Positions 7,807 to 18,390 of a DNA stretch of 64,000 nt are shown here, piece by piece. Made by a program: the position numbers and the translations under genes. The notes beneath the pieces were generated by a model. It was given only the letters and a program-made list of their open reading frames with translations. It made no database searches and had not been told where the DNA came from. The stretch is from assembly GCA_902570675.1 (NCBI GenBank), contig CACFYZ010000002.1:62001-126000 (forward strand), read 5' to 3'. Source of the DNA: an uncultured Pelagibacteraceae bacterium. Lineage in GTDB: Bacteria > Pseudomonadota > Alphaproteobacteria > Pelagibacterales > AG-422-B15. Position 1 is the first letter of the stretch. Each line of letters starts with the position of its first letter.

Positions 7807-10497
7807 TTAATTATCTAGCTCAACTCTACTAGCTGAAACGACTTTTTCATTCTCTTCTGTCTTAAATATACTTACTCCTTGTGTATTTCTACCGGCAATT
7901 CGCACATCTTTTACTGGGCATCTTATTACCTGTCCTGATTTTGTAATAAGCATGATGTCGTCGTCTTCATTGACCGAAAAGGATGATAATACATTACCAT
8001 TTCTCGGTGATGTCGTGATACACATTATGCCTGATCCCCCTCTATTTGATATTCTAAATTGATAAGAGGAGGATCTTTTTCCAAATCCATTTTCTGTTAC
8101 TGTCAATATAAACTGCTCTTTTGCTTTGAGTTCATCAAACCTGTCTTGGCTTATTTCAAAATTATCTGCAGTACCCTCACTTTCCTCATCACTTATTTCA
8201 ATTTTTTCTTTCGAGGAAAGCTTTAAGTATGATTTTGCCTCAGCTGACGTTGCATCCACGTGGGAAATTACTGATAATGAAATAATTCTATCATCATTTG
8301 AAAGTTTTATACCTCTCACCCCAATGGAATTTCTACTTTTTGTGGTTCTAAGCTTTGAGACAGGTGTTCTAATACATTTTCCAAGCCTTGTTGAAAGAAG
8401 AATATCATCTCCATCTCCACACAAACGGACACCAACAATACTATTTCCAGAACTTAGTTTCATTGCAATTTTACCATTAGCTTGAATATTTTTAAAATCA
8501 TCGAGACTATTTTTTCTTATACTTCCATCAGATGTAGCAAATACTAAAAACTCATTTGACTGGTCAATATTTCTCTCTGGAAGAACTAGGATACTGGATA
8601 GACTATCATTTTCCTTCAAGCTTAATAAGTTTACTATTGCTTTACCCTTAGCTTGAGGCGAAGACTCTGGAATTTTCCAGGTCTTTAATTTATAAGCAAT
8701 TCCACTCTTAGAAAAGAAAAGCATGTTATCGTGTGTACTAGCTGTAAAAACTTGAGTCACAAAGTCTTCCTCATTAGTTTTCATTCCCGCTCTACCTTTA
8801 CCACCTCTTTTTTGTGCCCGATACATACTCAGTGGGACTCTTTTTACATAACCTGAATTAGTAACACTGACTACCATATCACTTCTTTGAACAAGATCCT
8901 CTTGATCAATGTCATTAACCTCACCCTCGTTTATTTCAGTTCTTCTTGGGATAGCAAATTGACTTTTTACATCTGATAGTTCGGTTTTTATAACTTGTTT
9001 TAATATATTGGCATCTTTTAGAATTGATAAAAAATTGTTAATTTGCGTGGCTAAATTAGTTATTTCATCCTTAATTTCATCTTTTCCTAAAGCCGTTAAT
9101 CTTTGAAGACGTAGTTCTAGAATAGCCTTTGATTGGTCTTCAGTCAGATATATTTCACTTTCATTTTGAATCTGTCTTGGGTCATCAACAAGATCTAAAA
9201 GATCTTTTATATCTCTACTTTTCCATTTTGCTTTTAATAAAGATAATTTTGCCTCGTTGGGGTCCTTTGATGATTTAATTATTTCAATTATTTGATCTAC
9301 GTTTGCAACTGCAATTGCAAGACCAATCAAAACATGAGCTCTATCTCTAGCTTTTGTTAAGTCATATCTTGTACGATTAGATATAATTTCTTTTCTAAAT
9401 TCTATAAAATGATGAATAAATTCTCTTATATTCATCAATTTCGGTCTCCCGCCTGTAAGCGCAAGAGAGTTCACGCCGTACGAACTTTGTAACGATGTAA
9501 ATTTATAAAGTTTATTTAATACAACTTGCGCGATTACACCTTTTTTTAATTCAACAACCACTCTTACACCCTGTCGGTCACTTTCATCTCTGAGATCACT
9601 AATCCCCTCTATTTTTTTATCCCGCACAAGTTCAGCGATTTTTTCAAGCAATGATGATTTATTAACCTGATAGGGAATTTGCGAAAATATTATTGCTTCC
9701 CTGTCATTTTTAAATTCTTCAATTGTTGATTTTGCTTGTACAACTATTGATCCTCTACCAGTTGCTTGAGAGTCTTTTATGCCTTTTGTTCCGATAATTA
9801 TTCCCCCGGTTGGAAAATCAGGACCTTTTATAAATTTGTTTATTTCATCAAACGAAGTTTCTGGGTTGTCTAAGTAATATGTGCATGCATCTACCACCTC
9901 TCCTAAATTATGCGGTAAAATATTTGTTGCCATGCCAACAGCAATCCCACCAGCTCCATTGACTAACAGATTAGGGTACATAGCTGGTAAAACAACTGGT
10001 TCTGACTCTGTCTCATCGTAATTTGGTCTAAAGTCTACAGTTTCTTTTTCAATATCCTCAAGAAGGAAGCTAGATATCTTAGCCATTCTTACTTCCGTAT
10101 ATCTCATTGCCGCGGCTCTATCGCCATCCATAGAACCAAAATTACCTTGACCGTCTATTAAAGTTGCAGACATTGAAAAATTTTGAGCCAATCTTACAAG
10201 GGCATCATAAACAGCTTGATCACCATGAGGATGATATTTTCCAATTACATCCCCAACAACTCTAGCGCTTTTTCTGTGTTGCTTATTCCATTCATATCCA
10301 GATTCATGCATAGCGTATAAAATTCTTCTATGTACAGGTTTCAGCCCGTCTCTCACATCTGGTAAAGCTCTACTTACTATGACACTCATAGCGTAGTCCA
10401 AATAAGAATTCTGCATCTCCTTATCAATTAAAATAGGAATTACAGATTGGTCTTTATCTGTTTTAAGATCGTCAGTTTGATCTTTAGAATCGGTCAA
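7807..10497 (-). CDS. gyrA: DNA gyrase subunit A
   Basis: Breakage-reunion subunit of DNA gyrase. The 896-residue protein has the catalytic tyrosine in [13 protein letters not shown] (Y133). The quinolone-determining segment reads [13 protein letters not shown], with Gln94 at the position of E. coli Ser83 and Asp98 at that of Asp87. The C-terminal half contains the GyrA-box [10 protein letters not shown], which identifies gyrA rather than parC, followed by repeated beta-pinwheel blades. A charged spacer of about 40 residues lies between two blades (around [19 protein letters not shown]). It lies downstream of ssb across a 122-bp spacer. Confidence 0.96.
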   Translation of the reverse strand: MTDSKDQTDDLKTDKDQSVIPILIDKEMQNSYLDYAMSVIVSRALPDVRDGLKPVHRRILYAMHESGYEWNKQHRKSARVVGDVIGKYHPHGDQAVYDALVRLAQNFSMSATLIDGQGNFGSMDGDRAAAMRYTEVRMAKISSFLLEDIEKETVDFRPNYDETESEPVVLPAMYPNLLVNGAGGIAVGMATNILPHNLGEVVDACTYYLDNPETSFDEINKFIKGPDFPTGGIIIGTKGIKDSQATGRGSIVVQAKSTIEEFKNDREAIIFSQIPYQVNKSSLLEKIAELVRDKKIEGISDLRDESDRQGVRVVVELKKGVIAQVVLNKLYKFTSLQSSYGVNSLALTGGRPKLMNIREFIHHFIEFRKEIISNRTRYDLTKARDRAHVLIGLAIAVANVDQIIEIIKSSKDPNEAKLSLLKAKWKSRDIKDLLDLVDDPRQIQNESEIYLTEDQSKAILELRLQRLTALGKDEIKDEITNLATQINNFLSILKDANILKQVIKTELSDVKSQFAIPRRTEINEGEVNDIDQEDLVQRSDMVVSVTNSGYVKRVPLSMYRAQKRGGKGRAGMKTNEEDFVTQVFTASTHDNMLFFSKSGIAYKLKTWKIPESSPQAKGKAIVNLLSLKENDSLSSILVLPERNIDQSNEFLVFATSDGSIRKNSLDDFKNIQANGKIAMKLSSGNSIVGVRLCGDGDDILLSTRLGKCIRTPVSKLRTTKSRNSIGVRGIKLSNDDRIISLSVISHVDATSAEAKSYLKLSSKEKIEISDEESEGTADNFEISQDRFDELKAKEQFILTVTENGFGKRSSSYQFRISNRGGSGIMCITTSPRNGNVLSSFSVNEDDDIMLITKSGQVIRCPVKDVRIAGRNTQGVSIFKTEENEKVVSASRVELDN

Positions 10498-10585
10498 TTT
10501 ATCATCCTACTGAAGTATTATAAGTTATTGAAAAACAACAACAAATAAGTAAAAATTTACTCTTTATTTATTACTTATTGTATCA

Positions 10586-10613
10586 GAAAAATCGTTTTTT
10601 TTCGATCGAAAAA
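10586..10613 (-). terminator. Possible weak terminator / palindrome after ssb
   Basis: The ssb-gyrA spacer contains the perfect 16-base palindrome TTTTTCGATCGAAAAA (10598-10613), next to a second CGAT across an A-run on the minus strand, followed by a short T-run. It could terminate ssb transcripts weakly or serve as a protein-binding site. The stem is short and A/T-based, so this is tentative. Confidence 0.3.
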
Positions 10614-10619
10614 TACTTA

Positions 10620-11078
10620 TTAAAATGGTATCTCATCATCAATGTCCAGGTCTGGGGCGGGACTGTTATTCATATCTTGATTAACATCAGATGGCATGTC
10701 TTGAATTGAGTCACTTGACATTCCTCCTCTTGAATCAAGCATAGTTAAAGCGCCATTATAATTTCCTAAAACGACTTCAGTTGTATATTTTTCCTGACCA
10801 CTTTGGTCGGTAAACTTACGTGTTTGAAGTTGGCCTTCGACATATACTTTAGAACCTTTCTTAAGATAACTCTCAACAACGCCAGCTAAACCATCGTTAA
10901 ATATAACAATTCTGTGCCAACTAGTTTTTTCTTTTTTTTCACCTGTTGATTTATCTTTCCACGATTCTGACGTAGCTAGACTGAGTTGTGCTAATCTTTT
11001 TCCATCTTGCGTTTGGCGTATTACCGGATCAGCTCCAAGATTACCAATTAACATTACTTTATTTAAACTAGCAGCCAT
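10620..11078 (-). CDS. ssb: Single-stranded DNA-binding protein
   Basis: Coats single-stranded DNA in replication, repair and recombination. The 152-residue protein begins with the OB-fold sequence SLNKVMLIGNLGADPVIR and continues with WHRIVIF and GSKVYVEGQLQTRKF, all typical SSB blocks. A Ser/Met/Asp-rich linker leads to the conserved acidic tail ending DIDDEIPF, which recruits partner proteins. It is divergent from uvrA across 109 bp, an arrangement common in Proteobacteria; I could not identify a clear LexA-type site there. Confidence 0.96.
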   Translation of the reverse strand: MAASLNKVMLIGNLGADPVIRQTQDGKRLAQLSLATSESWKDKSTGEKKEKTSWHRIVIFNDGLAGVVESYLKKGSKVYVEGQLQTRKFTDQSGQEKYTTEVVLGNYNGALTMLDSRGGMSSDSIQDMPSDVNQDMNNSPAPDLDIDDEIPF

Positions 11079-11187
11079 TTAATGTAACTTATCGGGATAT
11101 TGATAAACTGTATAGATAAAAATCGAAATTTGGGTCTTTATACACAGCTTATCTTTAAATTATAGGCGTTTAGATTAGTTAATTCTT

Positions 11188-14016
11188 ATGAGCAAAATTA
11201 TATCGGTGCAAGGCGCACGAGAACACAATTTACAAAATGTAAATGTAAAAATACCGCGTGAAAAACTTACAATTATCACAGGATTATCAGGTTCGGGAAA
11301 ATCTTCGCTAGCTTTCGATACAATCTATGCTGAAGGGCAAAGAAGATATGTTGAAAGTTTATCTGCTTACGCTCGACAATTCTTACAAATGATGCAAAAG
11401 CCAAATGTCGATTTAATTGAAGGATTAAGTCCAGCAATTTCAATTGAACAAAAAACCACATCAAAAAATCCAAGATCAACTGTTGGCACAGTAACAGAGG
11501 TTTATGATTACTTACGCTTACTTTTTGCAAGAATTGGAGTTCCATATTCTCCAACAACTGGACTACCTATTAAAAGTCAAACGGTTACTCAAATTGTCGA
11601 TAGAATAAAAGAAAGAGATATTGATTCTAAATTTCTAGTACTCGCACCAATCATACGTGGAAGAAAAGGTGAATACAAAAAAGAGTTGCAAGATTTACAT
11701 AAGAAAGGTTTTCAAAGAGTCAAAATAGATGGTGAACTATATGAGTTCGACTCTTTACCTGAATTAGATAAAAAGAAAAAGCATGATATTGAAGTTGTTG
11801 TTGACAGAATAGTTCTTACTGAGGAAATTGGAAATAGACTAGCTGATAGTGTAGAAACTGCACTAAATTTAAGTGATGGACTTGTAGTTGTTGAGGACTT
11901 TGAAAATAAAAATGGAAAAATTAATCAAGAATTATTTTCATCTAAATTTGCATGTCCAGTTTCAGGTTTTACAATTGACGAGATTGAACCTCGATTGTTT
12001 TCCTTTAACAATCCTTATGGTGCATGCGAAGAATGTGATGGCATTGGCACAGACTTATCAATAAATCCTAATTTAGTCGTTCCAAATAAAAACCTTTCCA
12101 TTAATGAAGATGCTTTAGCACCCTGGCCTGTTTCTCGATACGGATACTTTAGAAACATTCTTCAAGTTGTTGCAAAAAAATATAAATTTTCATTGGACAC
12201 GCCTTGGAAATCACTAGGGAAAAAAATTCAAAACATCGTTCTTTACGGCTCAGGAGATACAGAATTGAAATTTACATATGATGATGGCTATGTTTATGAA
12301 AGACCGTTTGAAGGTGTTATTAACAATCTTGAAAGGCGTTTCCTTGAAACAGAAAGTGATTGGATGAGAGGAAGAATTGAAAGATACCAAGGTGAAGTTA
12401 AATGTCACGCTTGTGATGGATTCAGGCTAAAAGAAAGCGCGCTCGCAGTAAAGATTGATAAACTACATATTGGTGAAGTTTGCGATAAGTCGATAAAAGA
12501 CTTAGTTTCATGGTTTCAAAAATTAGAGAAAAAACTTACAAAAAAAGAAAAAGAGATTGCATATAGAATACTAAAAGAACTCAACGAAAGAATACTTTTT
12601 TTAAATAATGTCGGCCTGGAATATCTTACGTTATCTCGAGGATCAGGGAGCTTATCTGGAGGTGAATCACAAAGAATTCGCCTTGCCTCACAAATTGGCT
12701 CTGGACTAACGGGTGTGCTATACGTACTAGATGAACCTTCAATAGGTCTGCATCAGCGTGACAATGAAAGACTTCTTAAAACTCTTAAAAGATTAAGAGA
12801 TTTAGGGAATACAGTGATTGTTGTTGAGCATGATGAGGAAGCAATCACGACAGCGGATCACGTTGTTGATTTAGGTCCTGCAGCTGGTGTAAACGGAGGA
12901 AAAGTTGTAGCCGAGGGCAATGTTCAAAAAATTAAAAGAAACCCAAATAGTATCACAGGGCAGTATCTCTCTGGCAAATTAAAAATAGAAATACCAAAGA
13001 TAAGAAGAAAAGCTTTCAATAATAAATATATTGAAATTATAAAAGCTGAGGGCAACAACCTAAAAAATGTAAATTGTGAAATTCCCCTTGGTACACTTAC
13101 TTGCATTACTGGCGTATCTGGAAGTGGTAAATCAACATTAACAATCAACACGTTATTCAAATCAGTGGCTCAGACCCTGAATGGATCGAGATATACACCA
13201 GCGAAGCACAAGGAAATAAAAGGCCTTCAAGAGCTTGATAAAGTAATAGATATTGATCAATCTCCTATCGGGAGGACTCCAAGATCTAATCCTGCAACGT
13301 ACACAGGGGCTTTCACTTTTATCAGAGACTGGTTTACTGGGCTTCCAGAATCAAAAGCCAGAGGATACAAGGCAGGAAGATTTTCTTTTAATGTTAAAGG
13401 TGGACGATGTGAAGCTTGTGAGGGTGATGGCGTTATTAAAATTGAAATGCATTTCCTACCTGATGTTTATGTAACCTGTGACGAATGCGAGGGTAAAAGG
13501 TACAACAGAGAGACCCTTGAAATTAAGTATAAGGATAAAAGTATTGCAGATATTCTAGATATGACTGTGGAGGAAGGTTGCTCTTTTTTTGAGGCCATTC
13601 CAATGATTAAGAGGAAACTTGAGACATTGCAAAATGTTGGGTTAGGATACATTAAGATTGGTCAACAGGCGACAACACTATCTGGTGGTGAAGCTCAAAG
13701 GATAAAGCTCTCAAAAGAACTATCGAAGAGAGCCACTGGAAAAACCCTTTATGTTTTGGATGAGCCGACTACAGGATTGCATGTCCATGATATAAAGAAA
13801 TTGCTAGAAGTATTACAAATCCTGGTGGATCAGGGGAATACTGTAGTTGTTATTGAGCACAACTTGGATGTAATAAAAACTGCAGACTGGATAGTAGATT
13901 TGGGGCCTGAAGGCGGAGATGGAGGTGGTGAGATTATAGGTAGCGGAACACCAGAAGATATTTCTAAAATAAAGAAAAGTTACACGGGACAGTATTTAAA
14001 TAAAATTCTTAAATAG
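11188..14016 (+). CDS. uvrA: Excinuclease ABC subunit A
   Basis: Damage-recognition ATPase of nucleotide excision repair. The 942-residue protein carries two ABC modules: Walker A motifs [14 protein letters not shown] (N-terminal) and [15 protein letters not shown] (C-terminal), signature sequences [15 protein letters not shown] and [14 protein letters not shown], and Walker B motifs ending LDEPS and LDEPT. Zinc modules are visible: a first one around [20 protein letters not shown] with [10 protein letters not shown], and a C-terminal one with [17 protein letters not shown] and [15 protein letters not shown], with Ser in place of the second Cys, is not unusual in alphaproteobacterial UvrA as far as I recall. 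The start is a good ATG with no competing upstream option. Confidence 0.97.
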   Translation: MSKIISVQGAREHNLQNVNVKIPREKLTIITGLSGSGKSSLAFDTIYAEGQRRYVESLSAYARQFLQMMQKPNVDLIEGLSPAISIEQKTTSKNPRSTVGTVTEVYDYLRLLFARIGVPYSPTTGLPIKSQTVTQIVDRIKERDIDSKFLVLAPIIRGRKGEYKKELQDLHKKGFQRVKIDGELYEFDSLPELDKKKKHDIEVVVDRIVLTEEIGNRLADSVETALNLSDGLVVVEDFENKNGKINQELFSSKFACPVSGFTIDEIEPRLFSFNNPYGACEECDGIGTDLSINPNLVVPNKNLSINEDALAPWPVSRYGYFRNILQVVAKKYKFSLDTPWKSLGKKIQNIVLYGSGDTELKFTYDDGYVYERPFEGVINNLERRFLETESDWMRGRIERYQGEVKCHACDGFRLKESALAVKIDKLHIGEVCDKSIKDLVSWFQKLEKKLTKKEKEIAYRILKELNERILFLNNVGLEYLTLSRGSGSLSGGESQRIRLASQIGSGLTGVLYVLDEPSIGLHQRDNERLLKTLKRLRDLGNTVIVVEHDEEAITTADHVVDLGPAAGVNGGKVVAEGNVQKIKRNPNSITGQYLSGKLKIEIPKIRRKAFNNKYIEIIKAEGNNLKNVNCEIPLGTLTCITGVSGSGKSTLTINTLFKSVAQTLNGSRYTPAKHKEIKGLQELDKVIDIDQSPIGRTPRSNPATYTGAFTFIRDWFTGLPESKARGYKAGRFSFNVKGGRCEACEGDGVIKIEMHFLPDVYVTCDECEGKRYNRETLEIKYKDKSIADILDMTVEEGCSFFEAIPMIKRKLETLQNVGLGYIKIGQQATTLSGGEAQRIKLSKELSKRATGKTLYVLDEPTTGLHVHDIKKLLEVLQILVDQGNTVVVIEHNLDVIKTADWIVDLGPEGGDGGGEIIGSGTPEDISKIKKSYTGQYLNKILK

Positions 14017-14051
14017 TTACATAAATATTTTACTAGACTAAAAAACATGGT

Positions 14052-14672
14052 ATGAATCTCCTAATGGCATCAATTTTACAATCATTACCAAGAACCATTA
14101 TCACTGGGTCAATTTTAGCAATTCTTTTACTGATTATGGTAACTGGGCATTATGGAAGTTATGATCAGCTATATTGGGCCTCATTATCAAGATTTCTGCA
14201 TGTAATTTCTGGTGTTATGTGGATTGGGCTTCTTTACTATTTTAACTTTGTTCAGATACCAAATATGCCTAATATTCCCGACGAACAAAAACCAGCCATT
14301 GGAAAAGTAATTGCTCCTGCGGCACTATTTTGGTTCAGATGGGCGGCAATGGCAACTTTAATTACCGGACTATCAACCCTCGCTCTCTATTATGGTCATG
14401 AAGGATCTGTCAATGCACTCACATTCACATTGGCTTATGGTTTCAATGGCAAGGAATTGACAATAGGTATTGGTATGTGGTTAGCAATAATTATGGCTTA
14501 TAATGTTTGGATGGTAATTTGGCCAAATCAGAAAAAGGCACTTGGCATAGTGGAGGTTGATGCAGAAACGAAAGCTAAATCAGCAAGAACAGCTATGCTT
14601 TTCTCGAGAACTAATACCCTTCTTTCAATACCAATGCTTCTTGCAATGGTTGTAGCACAAAATCTCTATTAA
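14052..14672 (+). CDS. Membrane protein similar to the N-terminal domain of PuuD urate hydroxylase
   Basis: A 206-residue integral membrane protein with about five hydrophobic segments. FLHVISGVMWIGLLYYFNFVQ and ALFWFRWAAMATLITGLSTL resemble the membrane part of PuuD-type urate hydroxylases (Urate_ox_N). The C-terminal cytochrome c domain (CxxCH) of full-length PuuD is absent here, as in many marine homologues annotated only from this domain. Urate oxidation is therefore not demonstrated. It lies 35 bp after uvrA on the same strand and ends 1 bp before the convergent secF stop codon. Confidence 0.6.
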   Translation: MNLLMASILQSLPRTIITGSILAILLLIMVTGHYGSYDQLYWASLSRFLHVISGVMWIGLLYYFNFVQIPNMPNIPDEQKPAIGKVIAPAALFWFRWAAMATLITGLSTLALYYGHEGSVNALTFTLAYGFNGKELTIGIGMWLAIIMAYNVWMVIWPNQKKALGIVEVDAETKAKSARTAMLFSRTNTLLSIPMLLAMVVAQNLY

Positions 14673-14673
14673 T

Positions 14674-15600
14674 TTATCTAGTTGAGTCAACTGCAGAGGT
14701 AGTATTCCACTCCCGTTTTACATCAAGATATTTTAAAAGTGGAGCAGCTACAAAAATAGAAGAGTATGTTCCTACGATCACACCCCATATCATAGCAAAA
14801 GTAAAACCTTTGATGACTTCCCCTCCAAAAATAAATAATGACAGTAATGCTAACAAAGTCGTAACTGAAGTAACAATTGTTCTAGATAATGTATCATTAA
14901 TTGATAGGTTTAATAAGTCAGTAATTTCCTTTGACCTATATTTGCGCAAATTTTCTCTTACTCTATCGTAGACAACAACTGTATCATTCATCGAGTAACC
15001 AACGATTGTGAGTATTGCTGCTATTATCGGCAAATTAAATTCCAATTGAGTTATACAAAAAACACCAATAGTGAGTATTACATCATGTATAAGTGCAACT
15101 ACAGCTCCTAAAGAGAATTGCCATTCAAACCTAAACCAGATGTATATAAGCATTGCAAAAACAGCAGCTAAGATAGCGATTGCTCCAGATTGAATCAACT
15201 CACTACTTACTTTTGGACCAACAACTTCTGTTCTTCTAAAGTTAATATCAGTAGAAAGATATGAACTTAAGCTTTCTTTTACAATCTCTACTACGTCTTG
15301 CTGTACTTGATCTCCACCCATTTGCTGCTCAACTCGAATAAGTAAATTTTTACTAGATCCAAATTCTTGTACCTGTACATCTCCTAGTTGAAGGGTATTT
15401 AAATTGTCTCTTAAACCAGCTATTTCAATTTCATTAGTAGTTTCAATTTCAATCAGTGTACCTCCTTTAAAATCAATACCAAAATTTAGCCCACTAATAA
15501 AAAAAGCAGCGATTGACAAAACTATCAGAACTGATGATGCAATGAAGGTAATAAACCTTACTCTTAAAAAATTAATTGATGTGCCGGATATATCAAACAT
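14674..15600 (-). CDS. secF: Protein translocase subunit SecF
   Basis: Inner-membrane RND-type protein that works with SecD to use proton motive force in late stages of Sec export. The 308-residue protein has a first transmembrane segment, the GLNFGIDFKGGTLIEIET motif of the P1 domain, and then a cluster of five membrane segments. These include the signatures VGYSMNDTVVVYDRVREN and TLSRTIVTSVTTLLALL. It overlaps secD by 8 bp, which implies translational coupling, and is last in the yajC-secD-secF cluster. Confidence 0.95.
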   Translation of the reverse strand: MFDISGTSINFLRVRFITFIASSVLIVLSIAAFFISGLNFGIDFKGGTLIEIETTNEIEIAGLRDNLNTLQLGDVQVQEFGSSKNLLIRVEQQMGGDQVQQDVVEIVKESLSSYLSTDINFRRTEVVGPKVSSELIQSGAIAILAAVFAMLIYIWFRFEWQFSLGAVVALIHDVILTIGVFCITQLEFNLPIIAAILTIVGYSMNDTVVVYDRVRENLRKYRSKEITDLLNLSINDTLSRTIVTSVTTLLALLSLFIFGGEVIKGFTFAMIWGVIVGTYSSIFVAAPLLKYLDVKREWNTTSAVDSTR

Positions 15601-17203
15601 TTGATCTCATCCCTACAAAGTTTGGTTTAAGTCTTTTTGCATTTAAGGAAATAAGCAGTCTTGTAAAAGTAAAAGCAGTAAAAACTGATGTAAATATTCC
15701 AATTGCAAGGGTAATTGAAAAACCTCTGACGGGACCTGAGGCCATGAAAAAAAGAATGATCGCTGCGATTAAGGTAGTTATGTTTGCATCCAAAATTGTT
15801 GACAAAGCTCTTTTATAGCCGTTTTCGACAGCATTCATCATGTTTGACCCATTTCTGATCTCTTCTTTTACTCTTTCAAAAATTAAGACATTGGCATCAA
15901 CAGCCATTCCAATAGTCAAAATGATTCCAGCTATACCTGGCAATGTCAAAGTGGCTTGAAACAATGATAAAACTCCAAGAACCATGAATAAATTGATAAT
16001 TAATGCGAGATCTGCAAGCAAACCAAAGTATCTGTAGACGAATATCATGAAGATAATAACTGCAATAAAGCCAATTATAGCAGCAAACTGTCCTGCCTCG
16101 ATAGAATCTGCACCTAAATCTGGCCCAACTGATCTCTCTTCAAGGATTATAAGAGGAGCCGGTAGTGCTCCGGCACGAAGCAATATTGCAAGATCATTAG
16201 CTTCCTCCGCATCAAATCCACCAGATATTTGCCCAGATCCTCCCAAAATTGCCTCCCGTATAACTGGAGCACTTATAACTTTGTCGTCCAAAACAATAGC
16301 AAATGGTTTGCCAACATTTTGCTGTGTAACCCTACCAAACTTCGTTGCCCCGATACGATCAAATCGAAAAGATACGATTGGTTCGTTTGTTTGTGGATCA
16401 AAACCAGGTTGTGCGTCTACCAGATTTTCACCACCTACCATAATTCTTTTTTTAATAATATATTTAAAATCCTCGTCGATGTCTGAGGCTAAAATTTCAG
16501 AGCCAATTGGAGCTCTTGAAGGGTTAAGAGGATCATAGTTTGTCGAAGTGTCAACTAATTGAAACGTGAGTTTTGCTGTCTGACCAAGTAATGACTTGAT
16601 TCTATCAGGATCATCAATTCCAGGTAATTGAATAATTATCCTTGAAGACCCCTGTCTTTGAATAGACGGCTCCCTTGTTCCAAGCTCATCAATTCTTCGC
16701 CTGACAATTTCCAAGGACTGTGCAACTGCATTTGATACAGATTGTTTTATGAATTCATCAGTAAATGAAATTTCTACCGTATTTTGATCCTGAGATATAA
16801 TAAGATTTGTTTGATCACCCATTTGGAGAATATTTTGTGAATTGCTCACCGAAATATTTGAAATTTCTTTTTGAATTTCATTGTTGAAACCCTCAACCAC
16901 AAATTTGAGGGAATCGTTAGATACTTTAAAATTGCTGTAATTAAGGTTGTTTTGTTTTAATATTCTTCGGACATCAGCATTCAAGTTCTCAATTCTTTCT
17001 TTAATAATTTCAACCGTATCCACTTCTAACAGAAGATGAGATCCCCCCTGTAAGTCTAAACCTAAGTTAACCTGCTGCTTTGGTAAAAAACTTGGGAAAA
17101 CATCTAATTGATCTTTTGTAAAAATATTTGGAAGTGCAAAAAGTAAAGTAATAATAATTACCGCCAAAACGGAAAATATCTTAATATTCGAAAAATATAA
17201 CAT
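15593..17203 (-). CDS. secD: Protein translocase subunit SecD
   Basis: Partner of SecF in Sec-dependent export. The 536-residue protein has an N-terminal membrane helix and the P1 motif VNLGLDLQGGSHLLLEVD. A large periplasmic portion follows, with the QLPGIDDPDRIKSLLGQTAKL block, then the C-terminal six-helix domain with GIAGIILTIGMAVDANVLIFERVKEE. This is the short alphaproteobacterial form, about 80 residues shorter than E. coli SecD. It is 10 bp downstream of yajC and overlaps secF. Confidence 0.96.
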   Translation of the reverse strand: MLYFSNIKIFSVLAVIIITLLFALPNIFTKDQLDVFPSFLPKQQVNLGLDLQGGSHLLLEVDTVEIIKERIENLNADVRRILKQNNLNYSNFKVSNDSLKFVVEGFNNEIQKEISNISVSNSQNILQMGDQTNLIISQDQNTVEISFTDEFIKQSVSNAVAQSLEIVRRRIDELGTREPSIQRQGSSRIIIQLPGIDDPDRIKSLLGQTAKLTFQLVDTSTNYDPLNPSRAPIGSEILASDIDEDFKYIIKKRIMVGGENLVDAQPGFDPQTNEPIVSFRFDRIGATKFGRVTQQNVGKPFAIVLDDKVISAPVIREAILGGSGQISGGFDAEEANDLAILLRAGALPAPLIILEERSVGPDLGADSIEAGQFAAIIGFIAVIIFMIFVYRYFGLLADLALIINLFMVLGVLSLFQATLTLPGIAGIILTIGMAVDANVLIFERVKEEIRNGSNMMNAVENGYKRALSTILDANITTLIAAIILFFMASGPVRGFSITLAIGIFTSVFTAFTFTRLLISLNAKRLKPNFVGMRSNV

Positions 17204-17213
17204 TCAATAATTT

Positions 17214-17492
17214 TTATTTAGCAGAGCTGTCTCTTTCTACCTCAGCAATCGTTGATTTTATTATTACGACGTTCACTCCCGAAGAGATTTCTACCTCTAC
17301 GTCAGTATCGCCAATTACTTTCATGACCTTTCCCCGAATACCTCCTGAACTAACTATCTTGTCCCCTCGCTGTACTGCCGCTACCATTTCTTTGTGTTCT
17401 TTTGCTCTTCTTTGTTGAGGCCTAATCAGCAAGAAATAGAAAATTGCAAATATTAAGAATAATGGCATTAATTGAATCAGCATTTGTTCCAT
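17214..17492 (-). CDS. yajC: Sec translocon accessory subunit YajC
   Basis: Small single-pass protein associated with SecDF. The 92 residues start with the membrane helix MLIQLMPLFLIFAIFYFLLI, followed by RPQQRRAKEHKEMVAAVQRG and GDKIVSSGGIRGKV, the conserved YajC signature. It is first in the yajC-secD-secF group, 64 bp after surE. The preceding spacer carries a ribosome-binding-like AAAGGAG on the minus strand. Confidence 0.94.
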   Translation of the reverse strand: MEQMLIQLMPLFLIFAIFYFLLIRPQQRRAKEHKEMVAAVQRGDKIVSSGGIRGKVMKVIGDTDVEVEISSGVNVVIIKSTIAEVERDSSAK

Positions 17493-17556
17493 GATTTTCT
17501 CCTTTTAAATAACAACGGCAATATACATACTTAGCCAACTTTTTTGAACTAAATAA

Positions 17557-18381
17557 TTAATTTAGATTAGTTTTTAAACCTTTTTTTAAGTCCACTAGAC
17601 TCTTGTGATGTGTCAGATCTAGATGAAATGGTGTAACTGAAATATGCTGATTTGCAATAGCTTCGACATCAGTCATATATCCTTTAATCCCCTCATTTAA
17701 AGGAGGAAGGTTAAGTTTTGCATTTTCTTCAAGTCTTCTTCTCAAACCAAATCTGAATTTTGACGCTTCTACTTCATTAATGATTAAATCATCAGTATCC
17801 CTATTGCCTTGAGTTGTGACTTGAATGCTTTTGACTTTCTCCGCGGAACAATATGGAAAATTGATATTCATAAAAACATTGTTTGACCATCCTTGATTTG
17901 TTAAATCGACAAGTAAATTTTTTAGGAAAAATTGTGATGAATCCCATGAAATCTGATTTTTTTTTCCTGCTTCATAATTTTGACTAATAGCTATTGATGG
18001 TATACGTCTAATAAGACCTTCCATTGCTGCAGCAATTGTTCCTGAGTAAGTCACATCCTCACCGACGTTACATCCACTATTGATGCCAGAGAGAATAATA
18101 TCAGGTCTTTTATCTTTGAGTACATTACTTATACCAATAGCAACACAATCACTTGGAGTGCCATTGACTGAAAAAGATTTATCTTCGTACTTCTTTAATG
18201 TAAGTTCATTTTGAAAAGATAATGCATGCGACGCACCACTTTTTTCATGTTCTGGAGCAACTACCCAAACATCATTGGAGAACTCATAAGCAATGCGTCT
18301 TAGTATTTTTATACCATCTGCAGTGATGCCATCATCATTGGTTATAAGGATTCTGGACTCATTCAAATTAATTTTGGTCAT
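17557..18381 (-). CDS. surE: 5'/3'-nucleotidase SurE
   Basis: Metal-dependent nucleoside monophosphate phosphatase. The 274-residue protein begins with RILITNDDGITADGIKIL, whose Asp pair binds the metal. It continues with VVAPEHEKSGASHALS, VNGTPSDCVAIG, and LSGINSGCNVGEDVTYSGTI with its Asn metal ligand. The position between serS (9-bp gap) and yajC is the usual alphaproteobacterial place, although in many relatives pcm follows surE; here pcm sits at 57.4 kb. Confidence 0.94.
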   Translation of the reverse strand: MTKINLNESRILITNDDGITADGIKILRRIAYEFSNDVWVVAPEHEKSGASHALSFQNELTLKKYEDKSFSVNGTPSDCVAIGISNVLKDKRPDIILSGINSGCNVGEDVTYSGTIAAAMEGLIRRIPSIAISQNYEAGKKNQISWDSSQFFLKNLLVDLTNQGWSNNVFMNINFPYCSAEKVKSIQVTTQGNRDTDDLIINEVEASKFRFGLRRRLEENAKLNLPPLNEGIKGYMTDVEAIANQHISVTPFHLDLTHHKSLVDLKKGLKTNLN

Positions 18382-18390
18382 TTTAATTAT

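Noticed and set aside
8126..8485. 119-residue open frame on the plus strand
   Set aside because: It is antisense to the gyrA C-terminal domain and Ser/Leu-rich, a typical shadow frame.
11079..11187. LexA/SOS box between ssb and uvrA
   Set aside because: No GTTC-N7-GTTC or CTGT-type palindrome could be found in the spacer.
16047..16538. 163-residue open frame on the plus strand
   Set aside because: It is antisense to secD, whose motifs are intact; the translation has no recognisable domain.
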